NCBI RefSeq assembly: GCF_003382685.1
Contig: NZ_QLVG01000041.1
Coordinates: 1 to 64,000, forward strand
Length of the DNA: 64,000 bases
DNA from: Halorussus litoreus
Lineage (GTDB): Archaea > Halobacteriota > Halobacteria > Halobacteriales > Haladaptataceae
Direction of reading: 5' to 3'
Part shown: positions 45,791-54,622 of the stretch, piece after piece
How the letters are laid out: every line of letters starts with the position of its first letter
Position numbering within the stretch: position 1 is the stretch's first letter
Made by a program: the position numbers and the translations under genes
Notes under the pieces: generated by a model
Database searches by the model: none
Seen by the model: the letters and a program-made list of their open reading frames with translations, nothing else
What the model was told of the DNA's origin: nothing

Positions 45791-46969
45791 TCAGAACTCC
45801 TCTTGGATGATTTTCAGCGTCTCCTCGCGGTCGTCCCACGCGACGAACACCGCGACGCTGGTCGCGCTGGTGATCAGGTCGTGGATGTTGATGCCGGCGT
45901 CCGAGAGCGGGTCGACGAAGTTCCGGATGACGCCCGGCTGGTTTGGCAGTTTCCCGCCCATCACGCGGACGACAGCCACGTCGTCGTTCACCGTGACGCT
46001 CGACAGCGAGTCGACCGAGATGACCTCCTGGTGGAGGATGTTCTCGGCGCGCTCGGCCACGTCCTGGTCCACGTAGAAGGTGACCGAGTCCATCCCGCTG
46101 GCGACCGCGTCGACGTTGATGTCGCTGTCACCGAGCGCGGTCGAGAGCTCCTGCAGGATGCCCGGCCGGTTCCGGATGGCTCGGCCCGCGACCGTGAGGC
46201 ACGCCAGCGGCTTCTCGCGCATGTCGATGAGGTTCTCGAACTCGCCCACGACATCGGTGCCACCGGCCAGCAGGTCGCCGTGCTGGTAGTGGACCACGCG
46301 CACGTCGAGGTCGCCGTCCTTGTACGAGAGCGCGCTGGGCGCGACCACCTCCGCACCGCGGAACGAGAGGTTCCGGAGTTCGTCGACCGAGATCTCGGCC
46401 ACGTTTCGCGCGCCCTCCACCACGTGTGGGTCGCCGGTCATCACGCCCTCCACGTCGGTCACGATGACGACCTCGTCGGCGTCCATGTAGTTGCCGAGCA
46501 TCACCGCGGTGGTGTCCGAGCCGCCGCGGCCCAGCGTGGTGACGCCGCCGTCGGGGCCCTCCGCGAGGAAACCGGTGATGACTGGCACCACGTCGTCGAG
46601 TTCCGCCGCGAGTTCGGCGGCCGCCTCGCGAGTGCGCTCGACGTCGACCTCGCCGCGCCCGTCGGTGAACACCGGCCAGCGCTCGCTGCCCGGTTCGAGG
46701 AAGACGGCTTCGACCCCGCGGGCCGCGAGCGCGGCCTTCAGCATCCGGACGCTGGTGCGCTCGCCCATGCTGACGATCTCGGCGCGGTCGGAGCCCTCGA
46801 CGTCGAACTCGATCTCCTCGAGGAGTTCGTCGGTGGTGTTGCCCATCGCGCTGGCGACCACCGCGATCTCGTTGCCCTGCGCCACCGCGTCGGCGATGGA
46901 GTCGGCCGCGCGGTTGATCCGGTCGCCGCTGCCGAGGCTGGTGCCGCCGAACTTGGCCACTACGCGCAT
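45791..46969 (-). CDS. lysC: Aspartate kinase
   Basis: 392-aa enzyme that phosphorylates aspartate, the first step of threonine, methionine, isoleucine and (in many organisms) lysine synthesis. Start at the ATG at 46969. Kinase motifs: VVAKFGGTSLGSGD (ATP/aspartate loop), GFLAEGPDGGVTTLGRGGSD and VVIVTDVEGVMTGDP. Two C-terminal ACT repeats (about 260-325 and 330-392) bind amino-acid effectors, so feedback control by threonine or lysine is likely. No homoserine dehydrogenase fusion is present. It is convergent with the gene at 45157. Confidence 0.95.
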   Translation of the reverse strand: MRVVAKFGGTSLGSGDRINRAADSIADAVAQGNEIAVVASAMGNTTDELLEEIEFDVEGSDRAEIVSMGERTSVRMLKAALAARGVEAVFLEPGSERWPVFTDGRGEVDVERTREAAAELAAELDDVVPVITGFLAEGPDGGVTTLGRGGSDTTAVMLGNYMDADEVVIVTDVEGVMTGDPHVVEGARNVAEISVDELRNLSFRGAEVVAPSALSYKDGDLDVRVVHYQHGDLLAGGTDVVGEFENLIDMREKPLACLTVAGRAIRNRPGILQELSTALGDSDINVDAVASGMDSVTFYVDQDVAERAENILHQEVISVDSLSSVTVNDDVAVVRVMGGKLPNQPGVIRNFVDPLSDAGINIHDLITSATSVAVFVAWDDREETLKIIQEEF

Positions 46970-47228
46970 CGTACCACCTGCATCGCCGCGCTCTGCCGTA
47001 CGTTCCGCGGATTCGGGGACCCCCACGTGCGAGACTCGTCCATGGGAGAGGGTAGCTGTGGGGCGGTGATAACTGCTTTCATGTCTGAGAAGCTTGCCGA
47101 CCGCGGCCCGGCTTCCGCCGCTCGGTTTTCCGACCGCGATGGTCCACCACTGTCCCGACCGCGACCGTCCGAATGATCGGTGGTTGCCCCGCGGCCTTTA
47201 ACTTCTCTCCCGCTCGAATACGTAACGA

Positions 47229-47639
47229 ATGCGAGTCCGTGACGCAGTGGAGGCGGACGGCGAAGCACTCGGCGACCTCGCCAGCGCGCCCGCCGAGGTG
47301 ATGCGAAACGTGGTCCACGACCGGACGGTCCGGGTTGCCGAGCGAGAGAGCGAGTCGGACGACGATTCGGAGGTCGTCGGCTTCGTCGGCTTCGACGCGA
47401 TGCCGGGCACAGTCCGCGTCACCTACCTCCGTGGCTCGCGAGACGCGCGCGAGCGCCTGCTCGACGAACCGGTTCGGTTCGCACGGAAGGAGGGAATGAG
47501 CGTCGAGGTGCTGGTCCCCGAGTCCGAAACCGCGACGGCAGACATCGTCGAGAGCGCGGGGTTCGACCGGGTCGGTACCGGTCCGCGGTTCGACGGTGGT
47601 CGGACCGTCGAGTACCGACTCGGTCCGACTGAGGCCTGA
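47229..47639 (+). CDS. GNAT-like acetyltransferase fold protein
   Basis: 136 aa from the ATG at 47229. The fold order is GNAT-like: MRVRDAVEADGEALGDLAS at the N-terminus, EVVGFVGFDAMPGTVRVTYL for the central strands, then VEVLVPESETATADIVES and AGFDRVGTGPRF at the end, the usual position of the GF motif. The acetyl-CoA pyrophosphate loop (Q/RxxGxG/A) is not evident; the place it should occupy reads SRDARERLL. It may therefore be a diverged or inactive member. It is convergent with polD-small. Confidence 0.6.
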   Translation: MRVRDAVEADGEALGDLASAPAEVMRNVVHDRTVRVAERESESDDDSEVVGFVGFDAMPGTVRVTYLRGSRDARERLLDEPVRFARKEGMSVEVLVPESETATADIVESAGFDRVGTGPRFDGGRTVEYRLGPTEA

Positions 47640-47674
47640 ACGTTCGATCCGACCGCACGGGAGTCCGAACCCTC

Positions 47675-47697
47675 CAACCCCCTCGTTTCAGGTGGAG
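47675..47697 (+). promoter_or_regulatory. ORB-like sequence downstream of polD-small
   Basis: caaccccctcgtttcaggtggag matches the ORB-like elements in oriC at the CGTTTC-AGGTGGA core and the G-string (a C-run on this strand). It lies between convergent genes, about 5 kb from oriC. Confidence 0.5.
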
Positions 47698-47740
47698 ATT
47701 CGGGCGCGCTGGAGTTCTCACCGACCGAACGGGGATCGGA

Positions 47741-49411
47741 CTAGCTGAACTGCCGGACCGTCATGTCCAGCGTGTCGAGGTCGAGGATTGGCGCGAACCC
47801 CGCGTCCGGGTCGATGTTCACGGACTTCTGGAACGCGGTCTGTTCCTGCCAGCAGCCGGAGTTGACCGCCAGCACGTTGTGGTACTTGCCCCAGCCGAGC
47901 TTGTGGACGTGGCCGGTGTGGAACACGTCCGGCACGTCGTCCATCACGAGGTAGTCCTCCTCCTCGGGCGCGAGCCGGGTCTTGCCGCCGAACTGGGGCG
48001 CGACGTGGCGCTTCTTCAGGAGCTGGTACATCGCCTTGTGTGGCTCGTCGTAGCTGGCCTTGTCGTCCGGGAGCTCGGCGATGACCTCGTCGAGCGAGAC
48101 CCCGTGGTACATCAGGATGTCCACGCCCTCGACGGTCACCGTCGAAGGGTTCCCGGAGATGCGGGCGTCGTGGACCGACATGATGTCCCGGAGCTCCTCG
48201 TCGAAGCCGGGTTGGGGTTCGGCGAGCCGTACCGCGTCGTGGTTGCCCGGAATCATGAGGATCTCCATGTCGCCGGGCACCTCCTTGAGATACTCCGAGA
48301 ACGCCTCGTACTGCTCGTAGATGTCGACGATGTCGAGCTCCTCGTCCTGATTGGGGTAGACACCGACGCCCTCGACCATGTCGCCCGCGATGAGGAGGTA
48401 CTCGACCGCGTCGGCCTCCGCCGTGTGGAGCCAGTCGGCGAACGTCGACCACGCGTCGGCCATGAACTCCTGACTCCCGACGTGAACGTCGCTGACGAGC
48501 GCGGCCTGCACGTGTCGGTCCGCGGTCGAGGGCTTGTACGTCCGGGGTACGTCCGGGAAGTGCATCGAGTCCACGAACAGGATGCCGTCCCCGTCGCCGT
48601 TGTCGTCCGAGAGGGTGCCCTCCACCGCGATCACCTCGTCGTGGAGCAGTTCCTCGACCAGCCCGGCGAACTCCCGGTCTTTCATGACGAGGCAGGGGTA
48701 GGTTCCACTGGTGTCCTCCAGTTCGATCAGCCAGTGCCCGCTGGCTGTCGAGCGGATGTCGCTTATCATCCCGACGATGGCGGTTTCGCCCCCGCCGGGC
48801 ATCTCCGCGACCGCCGAAGTGGGCCGAGCGTTGACCCGGCCGCGCAACTGTCCGCTGAGGCGCTTGAACCGGTCGCGGAACACGCTCACGAAGTCCTCGT
48901 ACTCCCCGGTCCCCGTGCTCTGGCCGGTCACGTCGCCGGCAACGTTGAGCGAGCGGGCGTCGAAGTTCGGGTCCCGAACCGACTCTTCGGGCCGCGTAAC
49001 GTCAGTGACGCCGCCGTCCGGGTCTGCGTCCGAGTCCGAGTCTGGGCCCGGGCCCGAATCCGGGTCCGCGTTTGCGTCCTGCGTCGCTCGATTCCCGTGT
49101 TCGACCCCGTTCGCTTTCCCGACCCCCTTCGTTTCTGATGGAGACCCCCTCGTTTCACCCGACGTAGCTCCGTTTCCCTGTCCAGTAGAAACCGGGGTCG
49201 TCGCTTCCCCGGACCGCGCGATTTCGTCGAGGACACGTTCGACGTGGTCGGCCGAGAGCTTCAGCGCGTCCTCGGGCGCGCGCTCGACGGCCGCTTCGAG
49301 CGCGGCGTCGGGGTCGTCAGCCCCCGCGAGGAGCGTCACCGCCTCGCGGTCGGCGTTGTAACCCTTGCTCGTGAGTTCGCCGACGATGCGTGCGGGGGTC
49401 TCCAACGGCAC
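47741..49411 (-). CDS. polB: DNA polymerase D small subunit (DP1)
   Basis: 556 aa from a GTG at 49411; a GTG at 49420 is also possible. This is the 3'-5' exonuclease/accessory subunit of the archaeal replicative polymerase PolD. The calcineurin-like phosphodiesterase site is intact: LVSDVHVGSQEFM, LIAGDMVEG, MIPGNHDAVRL, MYHGVSLDEV and HTGHVHKLGWG. An OB-like domain precedes it (about 200-310). The N-terminal helix-rich part (1-75) is separated by a Glu/Asp/Gly-rich linker. Two ORB-like motifs lie within the linker coding region (49131-49162). Near oriC as in other haloarchaea. Symbol is the haloarchaeal usage and may differ between genomes. Confidence 0.93.
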   Translation of the reverse strand: MPLETPARIVGELTSKGYNADREAVTLLAGADDPDAALEAAVERAPEDALKLSADHVERVLDEIARSGEATTPVSTGQGNGATSGETRGSPSETKGVGKANGVEHGNRATQDANADPDSGPGPDSDSDADPDGGVTDVTRPEESVRDPNFDARSLNVAGDVTGQSTGTGEYEDFVSVFRDRFKRLSGQLRGRVNARPTSAVAEMPGGGETAIVGMISDIRSTASGHWLIELEDTSGTYPCLVMKDREFAGLVEELLHDEVIAVEGTLSDDNGDGDGILFVDSMHFPDVPRTYKPSTADRHVQAALVSDVHVGSQEFMADAWSTFADWLHTAEADAVEYLLIAGDMVEGVGVYPNQDEELDIVDIYEQYEAFSEYLKEVPGDMEILMIPGNHDAVRLAEPQPGFDEELRDIMSVHDARISGNPSTVTVEGVDILMYHGVSLDEVIAELPDDKASYDEPHKAMYQLLKKRHVAPQFGGKTRLAPEEEDYLVMDDVPDVFHTGHVHKLGWGKYHNVLAVNSGCWQEQTAFQKSVNIDPDAGFAPILDLDTLDMTVRQFS

Positions 49412-49536
49412 GGTACACACATTTCCGGGGGCCGTCAAAAGCGTAGCGGAGCGTATCTCCGGGATGGCGAGTCGCCTACTCGTCGGTCGACCCGCACCCG
49501 GAAAATTGACAACCTCGGAACGGCAAGGGAAGTTCG

Positions 49537-50424
49537 ATGAGTTCTCCCCGAGACGGGTCATCTTCTGACGACGCCGCGCCGGACGGCGACGAGGCGACCG
49601 ACGGGTCTCTCTCCTCTTCGGACCGGCCCCCCGACGACAGCGAGCGCCCGACGCACGAGTTCGGGACCGACGATCCCGAGTCCGCTCCGAACCCGCAGTA
49701 TCCTGACGGCGGCGAGCAGGCCGACGCGGGGATCGGCCCGCTCGCGCTCGTGCGCCGCTTCCGCAACAGCGAGCACGGCGCGGTCGTGTTCGTCCGCGAG
49801 ATGCTGAGCAGCGCGGCCATCGTGCTCGTTATCGGGCTGGTGCTGTTCGCCATCAGCGGCGTCTGGCCCCCGATGGTCGCCATCGAAAGCGGGAGCATGG
49901 AGCCCCACATGCAGAAGGGCGATCTCGTGTTCATCATGGAGGAAGGTCGACTCGCGCCCGAGGCCGCCCAGGGTGATACCGGGATCGTCACCGCCCACGC
50001 GGGAGCGGACGCTGGGTACAACAAGTTCAACAATCCCGGTGACGTGATCGTGTACAAACCGGACGGGAAGTCCTACGAGACGCCGATAATCCATCGCGCG
50101 ATATTCTGGGTCGAGGAGGGCGAGAACTGGTACGACGAGGCCGACCAGCAGTACATCGGCGCAGGCAACTGTCAAGAGCTATCCAACTGTCCGGCTCCTC
50201 ACGCTGGGTTCATCACGAAGGGGGACAACAACGGCTTCTACGATCAGGCGTCGTCGCGCCTCGGGGACATCAGCAGCCCGGTCAAGCCGAGTTGGGTCCG
50301 CGGAACCGCCGAGGTCCGCGTGCCGTGGCTCGGCTGGGTCCGCCTGAAGTTCTCCGGCGCGGCGTCGCTCGCGCCCGGCCTCGGCCCTGCCGGCGTCGTG
50401 AACCCGTCTCCCGCCGCGGCGTAG
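49537..50424 (+). CDS. sec11: Signal peptidase I (Sec11-type)
   Basis: 295-aa membrane protease that removes signal peptides outside the membrane. A long acidic Ser/Asp/Glu arm (1-75) precedes one transmembrane helix (about 90-110, AAIVLVIGLVLFAISGVW). The catalytic Ser is S120 in AIESGSMEPHM. The ER/archaeal type uses Ser-His-Asp; here H186 (PIIHRAIFW) and D230 (GFITKGDNN) fit. The C-terminus carries VRVPWLGWVRLKFSG. The start lies 125 bp from the divergent polD-small gene; it is part of the conserved haloarchaeal oriC1 neighbourhood. Confidence 0.9.
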   Translation: MSSPRDGSSSDDAAPDGDEATDGSLSSSDRPPDDSERPTHEFGTDDPESAPNPQYPDGGEQADAGIGPLALVRRFRNSEHGAVVFVREMLSSAAIVLVIGLVLFAISGVWPPMVAIESGSMEPHMQKGDLVFIMEEGRLAPEAAQGDTGIVTAHAGADAGYNKFNNPGDVIVYKPDGKSYETPIIHRAIFWVEEGENWYDEADQQYIGAGNCQELSNCPAPHAGFITKGDNNGFYDQASSRLGDISSPVKPSWVRGTAEVRVPWLGWVRLKFSGAASLAPGLGPAGVVNPSPAAA

Positions 50425-50470
50425 GTCGTCTCTCTGCTCCGGTGTAACTCGGTTTTTCTGCTTCGTCGCT

Positions 50471-50510
50471 GGGCGTCTGAGCCGGAAGGTTCCTTCCGGC
50501 TCAGACGCCC
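50471..50510. repeat. Near-perfect hairpin after sec11
   Basis: 19-bp perfect arms (50471-50489 and 50492-50510) with a 2-base loop, 46 bp after the sec11 stop codon. It could end sec11 transcription, or orc1 transcription from the other side; there is no obvious U-run. Confidence 0.8.
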
Positions 50511-50563
50511 TTCTCGACTCCGACGACGCCCTTCCCGACCTTGGCCCTTCCCGACTTTGGCGG

Positions 50564-50625
50564 CCCCCTCGTTTCAGATGGACTGCTGGTTCACTGCCGC
50601 GATTCGGCCCCCCGTTTCGGGTCGA
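50564..50625 (+). promoter_or_regulatory. Two ORB-like sites between sec11 and orc1
   Basis: ccccctcgtttcagatgga (50564-50582) and ccccccgtttcgggtcga (50608-50625) resemble the ORB-like sites in oriC. They lie 44 bp apart on the same strand, just past the orc1 stop codon, so Orc1 binding sites flank both ends of its own gene. Confidence 0.5.
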
Positions 50626-50693
50626 ACGACTCGCAGACCTCCTCGTTACGAGAATCAGGACCTCGATTCCACACCAGCAGGACTCCAGTACAG

Positions 50694-52235
50694 TCAGTTG
50701 TCGAACCGCGCCTGCACGAACGGCTGGACGCTCTCGATGTCGCCGAGTCGGGAGTCCGACATCAGCACGGCTTCGGTCTCGTCGATGGGAACCGAGAGCG
50801 AGATTTCCTTCGTGCGGCCGTACCGACCCTTCGAGACGACCACCGCGTTGACGATGCCGAGCATGTCGAGTTCGCTGATGAGGTCGGTCACCCGGCGCTG
50901 GGTCAGCACGTCGGCGTCGATCTCCTCGCAGAGGCGCTTGTAGATGTTGTACACCTCGCCCGTGTTGATGTTGTGGACGCCGTTCTTCTCCAGCGAGATG
51001 ATCGAGAACAGGACGAGCTTCGATTGGGTGGGCAGCGTCCGGACCACCTCGACCACGCGGTCGAGTTCGATCTTCTCCTGAGCCTTCCGAACGTGGCCCT
51101 CGCTGACCCCCTCGGCCTGATCGCGCTCGGCGAGTTCGCCCGCGGTCCGCAGGAGGTCGAGCGCGCGCCGGGCGTCACCGTGCTCCTGGGCGGCGAACGC
51201 GGCGCAGAGCGGAATCACGTCGTCCGAGAGCGCGTCGGATTTGAACGCGACTTCCGCGCGGTGTTGCAGGATGTCCCGGAGCTGGTTGGCGTCGTACGGT
51301 GGGAAGACGATCTCCTCCTCGCCGAGCGAGGACTTCACGCGGGGGTCGAGGAAGTCGGTGAACTTCAGGTCGTTCGAGATGCCGATGATCGACACCCGGG
51401 AGTTCTCGAGTTCGGAGTTCATCCGCGAGAGGTTGTACAGGGTGTCGTCGCCCGACTTCTCGACCAGCTTGTCGATCTCGTCGAGCATGATGACGACCAC
51501 GCGCTCCTCGTAGTCGACCGCCTCGAAGAACGTGTTGTACACCCGGTCGGTCGGCCAGCCGGTCATGGGCACCGACTCCATCTCGTCGCGGTCGTCTTCT
51601 AGTTCGTCTACGCGCGCGGCGATCTCCTCGGGCGCGTCGAACTCCGTGTCGGCGAGGCTCGTCGTGGCATCCGCAGAGTCAGTGGCGTCCGAGGAATCTG
51701 CGGCCTTCTCGCGGAGCGCTTCGAGTTCGTCGATGCGGTCGCCCACGCGCTCGCGGTTGCTCTCGATGAACTTGTTGGCGAGTTGTGCGAGCACGCGGTA
51801 CTGGGTGTCGGTCACCTCGCAGTTGATGTACTCGACGTTGCAGGGGACGTCGTACTTCTGGGAGGTCGACTCGAGTTCTTTGCTCACGAACTTCGCGCTG
51901 GCCGTCTTGCCAGTGCCGGTCTTGCCGTAGATGAGGATGTTCGAGGGCGTCTCCCCGCGGAGCGCGGCGACCAGAATCGTCGCCATGTTGTTGATCTGGT
52001 CCTTCCGATGGGGAAGCTCGTGGGGCGTGTACGACGGGCGGAGGACCTCCTTGTTCTCGAATATCGGTTCGCCGGACAACAGGTCGTCGAACAGCCCCTG
52101 ATCGTCGTCCTCCTCGTCGTCGAAGACCACGTCGTCCAGATCGACGTTGTCGAAGCTTTCGCCGGAGTTGTCGAAGCTATCGCCGGAGCTGGCGTCGAAC
52201 CCGTCGTCCGTCCGTTGGGTGTTTTCGTCTGTCAT
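50694..52235 (-). CDS. orc1: Orc1/Cdc6 replication initiator
   Basis: 513-aa AAA+ initiator that binds ORBs and loads MCM. I chose the ATG at 52235 (MTDENTQRTDDGF). The first 70 residues are a very acidic Asp/Ser arm. The AAA+ part has Walker A LIYGKTGTGKTASAKFV and Walker B VVVIMLDEIDKLVE. Sensor motifs and a C-terminal winged helix follow (about 410-513, VLTQRRVTDLISELDMLGIV), with the basic wing GRYGRTKEI. A Ser/Asp/Ala-rich insert (about 215-260) splits the AAA+ domain. The oriC repeats begin immediately upstream of its start. Confidence 0.94.
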   Translation of the reverse strand: MTDENTQRTDDGFDASSGDSFDNSGESFDNVDLDDVVFDDEEDDDQGLFDDLLSGEPIFENKEVLRPSYTPHELPHRKDQINNMATILVAALRGETPSNILIYGKTGTGKTASAKFVSKELESTSQKYDVPCNVEYINCEVTDTQYRVLAQLANKFIESNRERVGDRIDELEALREKAADSSDATDSADATTSLADTEFDAPEEIAARVDELEDDRDEMESVPMTGWPTDRVYNTFFEAVDYEERVVVIMLDEIDKLVEKSGDDTLYNLSRMNSELENSRVSIIGISNDLKFTDFLDPRVKSSLGEEEIVFPPYDANQLRDILQHRAEVAFKSDALSDDVIPLCAAFAAQEHGDARRALDLLRTAGELAERDQAEGVSEGHVRKAQEKIELDRVVEVVRTLPTQSKLVLFSIISLEKNGVHNINTGEVYNIYKRLCEEIDADVLTQRRVTDLISELDMLGIVNAVVVSKGRYGRTKEISLSVPIDETEAVLMSDSRLGDIESVQPFVQARFDN

Positions 52236-52247
52236 GCGTTCGTTTCG

Positions 52248-52268
52248 ACCCCTGCGTTTCAGGTGGAA
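52248..52268 (+). promoter_or_regulatory. ORB-like element 1
   Basis: acccctgcgtttcaggtggaa; 13 bp upstream of the orc1 start, so Orc1 bound here might also control its own gene. Confidence 0.65.
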
Positions 52269-52702
52269 GACGCGCGACGCGCGCAGCAATTCGCCCCAAA
52301 ACCCGAATAGGGCGTCGGGGTGTCCCGTGAGAGAACTGGCGAGCGCGTCCAGTTGATGCAGGAGAACCAAAGGTCCAGCAGGGTATTAAACTCTTTCTTC
52401 TTTTACCTCTGACGGGGGTCGAGCCCGCGGAAAGCCGTCGAGAAGAGCGTGAGGGCGCTTCACGGTGTGTTTCGGCTCGATACAGCCCCCGCATAACTCC
52501 CGAGTGTGGACCAACTGGACGAACGAAGAGGGTGCTTTCGCGTCGACGAACTCGTCTACATCACGTTCTACCGACAGTTACTCACCACGTTTCGTTGAAC
52601 GGTGATCCATCATCGCGCTGAACGGCGACCCATCACGGTAGACGAATCACACTACGATAGGAGACGGTTCACCAGCCGACGTCGATGTGCAAACTAGCGG
52701 AA

Positions 52703-52721
52703 CCCCCACGTTTCAGGTGGA
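52703..52721 (+). promoter_or_regulatory. ORB-like element 2
   Basis: cccccacgtttcaggtgga; same orientation as element 1, with the C-run and the tttcaggtgga core intact. Confidence 0.65.
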
Positions 52722-52973
52722 TTGTCAAGGAAAGTTACCAGCAGTAGTTCGTTCGCGACTGTCGAGGCAATATCTCGGGCTGAAGCGAATCGACAGAATT
52801 CGCTGAAAAGTGCTGGATTTGACAAGAATCGGACTTTTTCGTGGCGGCCTCCGCGGTAGAAACGAAGAAGCAGCGGCCAATCTACCGACTGAAACCGCGA
52901 TAGCACCGTAATCTGCGAGACGGGACGGGGTTTCTCGGTGGGAGATCGGGGATGGCGAGAACAGGCACCCCTC

Positions 52974-52996
52974 CCACCCCTTCGTTTCGGGTGGAA
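52974..52996 (+). promoter_or_regulatory. ORB-like element 3
   Basis: Begins cccaccccttcgtttcgggt; borders the left side of the AT-rich segment. Confidence 0.65.
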
Positions 52997-53167
52997 CGGA
53001 GGAACGGCGGGGTGGGTGGGGTGACCCTCTAGGAACACGAAGCTTTATTACAACAGGCATAGAATGATATCCGTAAACCAACAAGGTCCGTTTTATGTTG
53101 GTGGGTGGAGTGTGAAATTACGTCTAAAACGGACGTGCCTCTACTCCCACTCCCACCGTCACCCGAC

Positions 53168-53190
53168 TCCACCCGAAACAAAGGGGTGGG
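53168..53190 (-). promoter_or_regulatory. ORB-like element 4, inverted
   Basis: tccacccgaaacaaagggg then tggg, the reverse orientation of elements 1-3. It borders the right side of the AT-rich segment; inverted ORBs around an AT-rich unwinding site are the norm for archaeal origins. Confidence 0.7.
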
Positions 53191-53566
53191 GGTCCCGGGG
53201 TTACCCCAATCACCGACTAACGACCGACCAACAACCGATCAGCGACCAACAGCCGACCGGCGGTTCCGTTCTCCAAATAACCGACCTACGTTGTTCGATA
53301 TCCCGTGACTAGTTCTCGATACCCCTCCCGTTTCATCGTTTCGACGATTACAGCCACCTCGACTCCCCACTTTCCACGACTACCGTTGTAGATCTGATTT
53401 TGTCACGTCTCGACGGCCTGTCACACTCAGCCAAGAAACTACTCACTCGGCTTTCGAACTGCCACGCAACCACCGTCCCAACCGTCTCATACTCCCCCAA
53501 ACGTCGCACGTCCACCCCTACTCGAGCTGCTACCTTCCGACCATCCCTACACCACACCACGACCGC

Positions 53567-53587
53567 CACCCCTCCATTTCAAGTGGA
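53567..53587 (+). promoter_or_regulatory. ORB-like element 5
   Basis: cacccctccatttcaagtgg followed by a; one base differs in the core (attt for gttt), so binding may be weaker. A further partial copy (acccctcccgtttcatcg) lies at 53321-53338. Confidence 0.5.
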
Positions 53588-53730
53588 AATCCGCCGTACG
53601 CTGGACGGTTCGAGTCCAGACGACCGGAGTTCGAGTGCAGACATCCGAAGAGTCACAACCAATCGATCATCTGATTTTCATCACCGTTCGATCTACGTTT
53701 CCCGAATCGCTCGCGACCCCTGACCAGTGA

Positions 53731-53806
53731 GGCAATTCTCGACCCGTGGGGCAACCCTCGAACCGAAAGGCAACTCCTGGCTCGAAAGGCAACTACTGAC
53801 GAAAGA
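53731..53806. repeat. Four tandem 19-bp units at oriC right edge
   Basis: ggcaa begins at 53731, 53750, 53769 and 53788, an exact 19-bp period; the rest of each unit follows (t/c)(t/c)ctcga(c/a)cc with changes. It lies about 170 bp upstream of oapA. Iteron-like arrays bind initiators in plasmids, but here the protein is unknown. Confidence 0.65.
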
Positions 53807-53976
53807 TGATTCGCAACTCGAACGCTCTCATTCCCGGGTAACGCCGCTCACCACCGCTTTCGGGAGGTTTCTATTGCGCAACGTCTGACGTAGGTTTAAG
53901 TAGATGGGGTATAACTGTTCGCGCAACAGCCCCAATACCGGCCCCAGTCGCCGATAGTGGGGTCTGGGAGGAAAGG

Positions 53977-54618
53977 ATGGGATTGTTCACGAACCTGAAA
54001 GACAGCGTTTCCCGCGTGACGGACAAGCTCTTCTCCGCACAGGAGCCAAAGCGTATCGGCATCTACGGCCCGCCAAACGCCGGCAAGACGACCCTCGCCA
54101 ACCGCATCGCTCGCGATTGGACCGGCGACGCCGTCGGGCCCGAGAGTCACATTCCACACGAAACCCGGCGGGCCCGCCGGAAAGAAGACGTCGAGATCGA
54201 GCGCAACGGCAAGACCGTGACCATCGACATCGTGGACACGCCGGGCGTGACGACGAAGGTCGACTACGAGGAGTTCCTCGACCACGACATGGAGAAAGAC
54301 GACGCCGTGCGTCGGTCCCGCGAGGCCACCGAGGGCGTCGCGGAGGCGATGCACTGGCTCCGCGAGGACGTCGACGGGGTCATCTACGTACTCGACAGCA
54401 CGACCGATCCGTTCACGCAGGTCAACACCATGCTCATCGGCATCATCGAGAGCCAGGACCTGCCGGTTCTCATCCTCGCCAACAAGACCGACCTCGAGGA
54501 GTCGAGCGTCCAGCGCATCCAGAACGCCTTCCCGCAACACGAGACCATCCCGCTGTCGGCGCTGGAGGGCGACAACATGGACGAAGTGTACGAGAAGATC
54601 GCGGAGTACTTCGGGTGA
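53977..54618 (+). CDS. oapA: Origin-associated Ras-like GTPase OapA/ArvA
   Basis: 213-aa small GTPase. G1 is GIYGPPNAGKTTLANRIA; G3 is IVDTPGVTT; G4 is LILANKTDLEE; G5 is near PLSALEGDN. Fully active motifs are present, while the classical Ras effector region is replaced (ESHIPHETRRAR). In Haloferax the same gene order beside oriC1 is named oapABC, and this GTPase (ArvA) has been linked to extracellular vesicle formation. A tttaagta element (53895-53902) is a possible promoter. oapB follows 4 bp after its stop. Confidence 0.9.
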   Translation: MGLFTNLKDSVSRVTDKLFSAQEPKRIGIYGPPNAGKTTLANRIARDWTGDAVGPESHIPHETRRARRKEDVEIERNGKTVTIDIVDTPGVTTKVDYEEFLDHDMEKDDAVRRSREATEGVAEAMHWLREDVDGVIYVLDSTTDPFTQVNTMLIGIIESQDLPVLILANKTDLEESSVQRIQNAFPQHETIPLSALEGDNMDEVYEKIAEYFG

Positions 54619-54622
54619 TATC

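Larger units (their letters stand above)
52236..53970. other. oriC: Replication origin oriC
   Basis: About 1.7 kb without a convincing gene, between orc1 and oapA. It holds at least five ORB-like elements (listed separately). Four read C-string then gtttc-gtgga on the plus strand and one (53168-53190) is inverted. Between the last forward copy (52974-52996) and the inverted copy lies an AT-rich stretch (about 53033-53118) with an internal inverted repeat (ACCAACA/TGTTGGT), the best candidate for the unwinding element. Its right part is very C-rich on the plus strand (53200-53600) and ends in a 19-bp tandem array. It matches the main haloarchaeal origin neighbourhood. Confidence 0.8.

Noticed and set aside
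45764-47176. 470-codon plus-strand frame opposite lysC
   Set aside because: Shadow of lysC; no start context, no family motif.
53731-53806. Possible CRISPR array
   Set aside because: 19-bp tandem units with no spacers; better seen as an iteron-like array.
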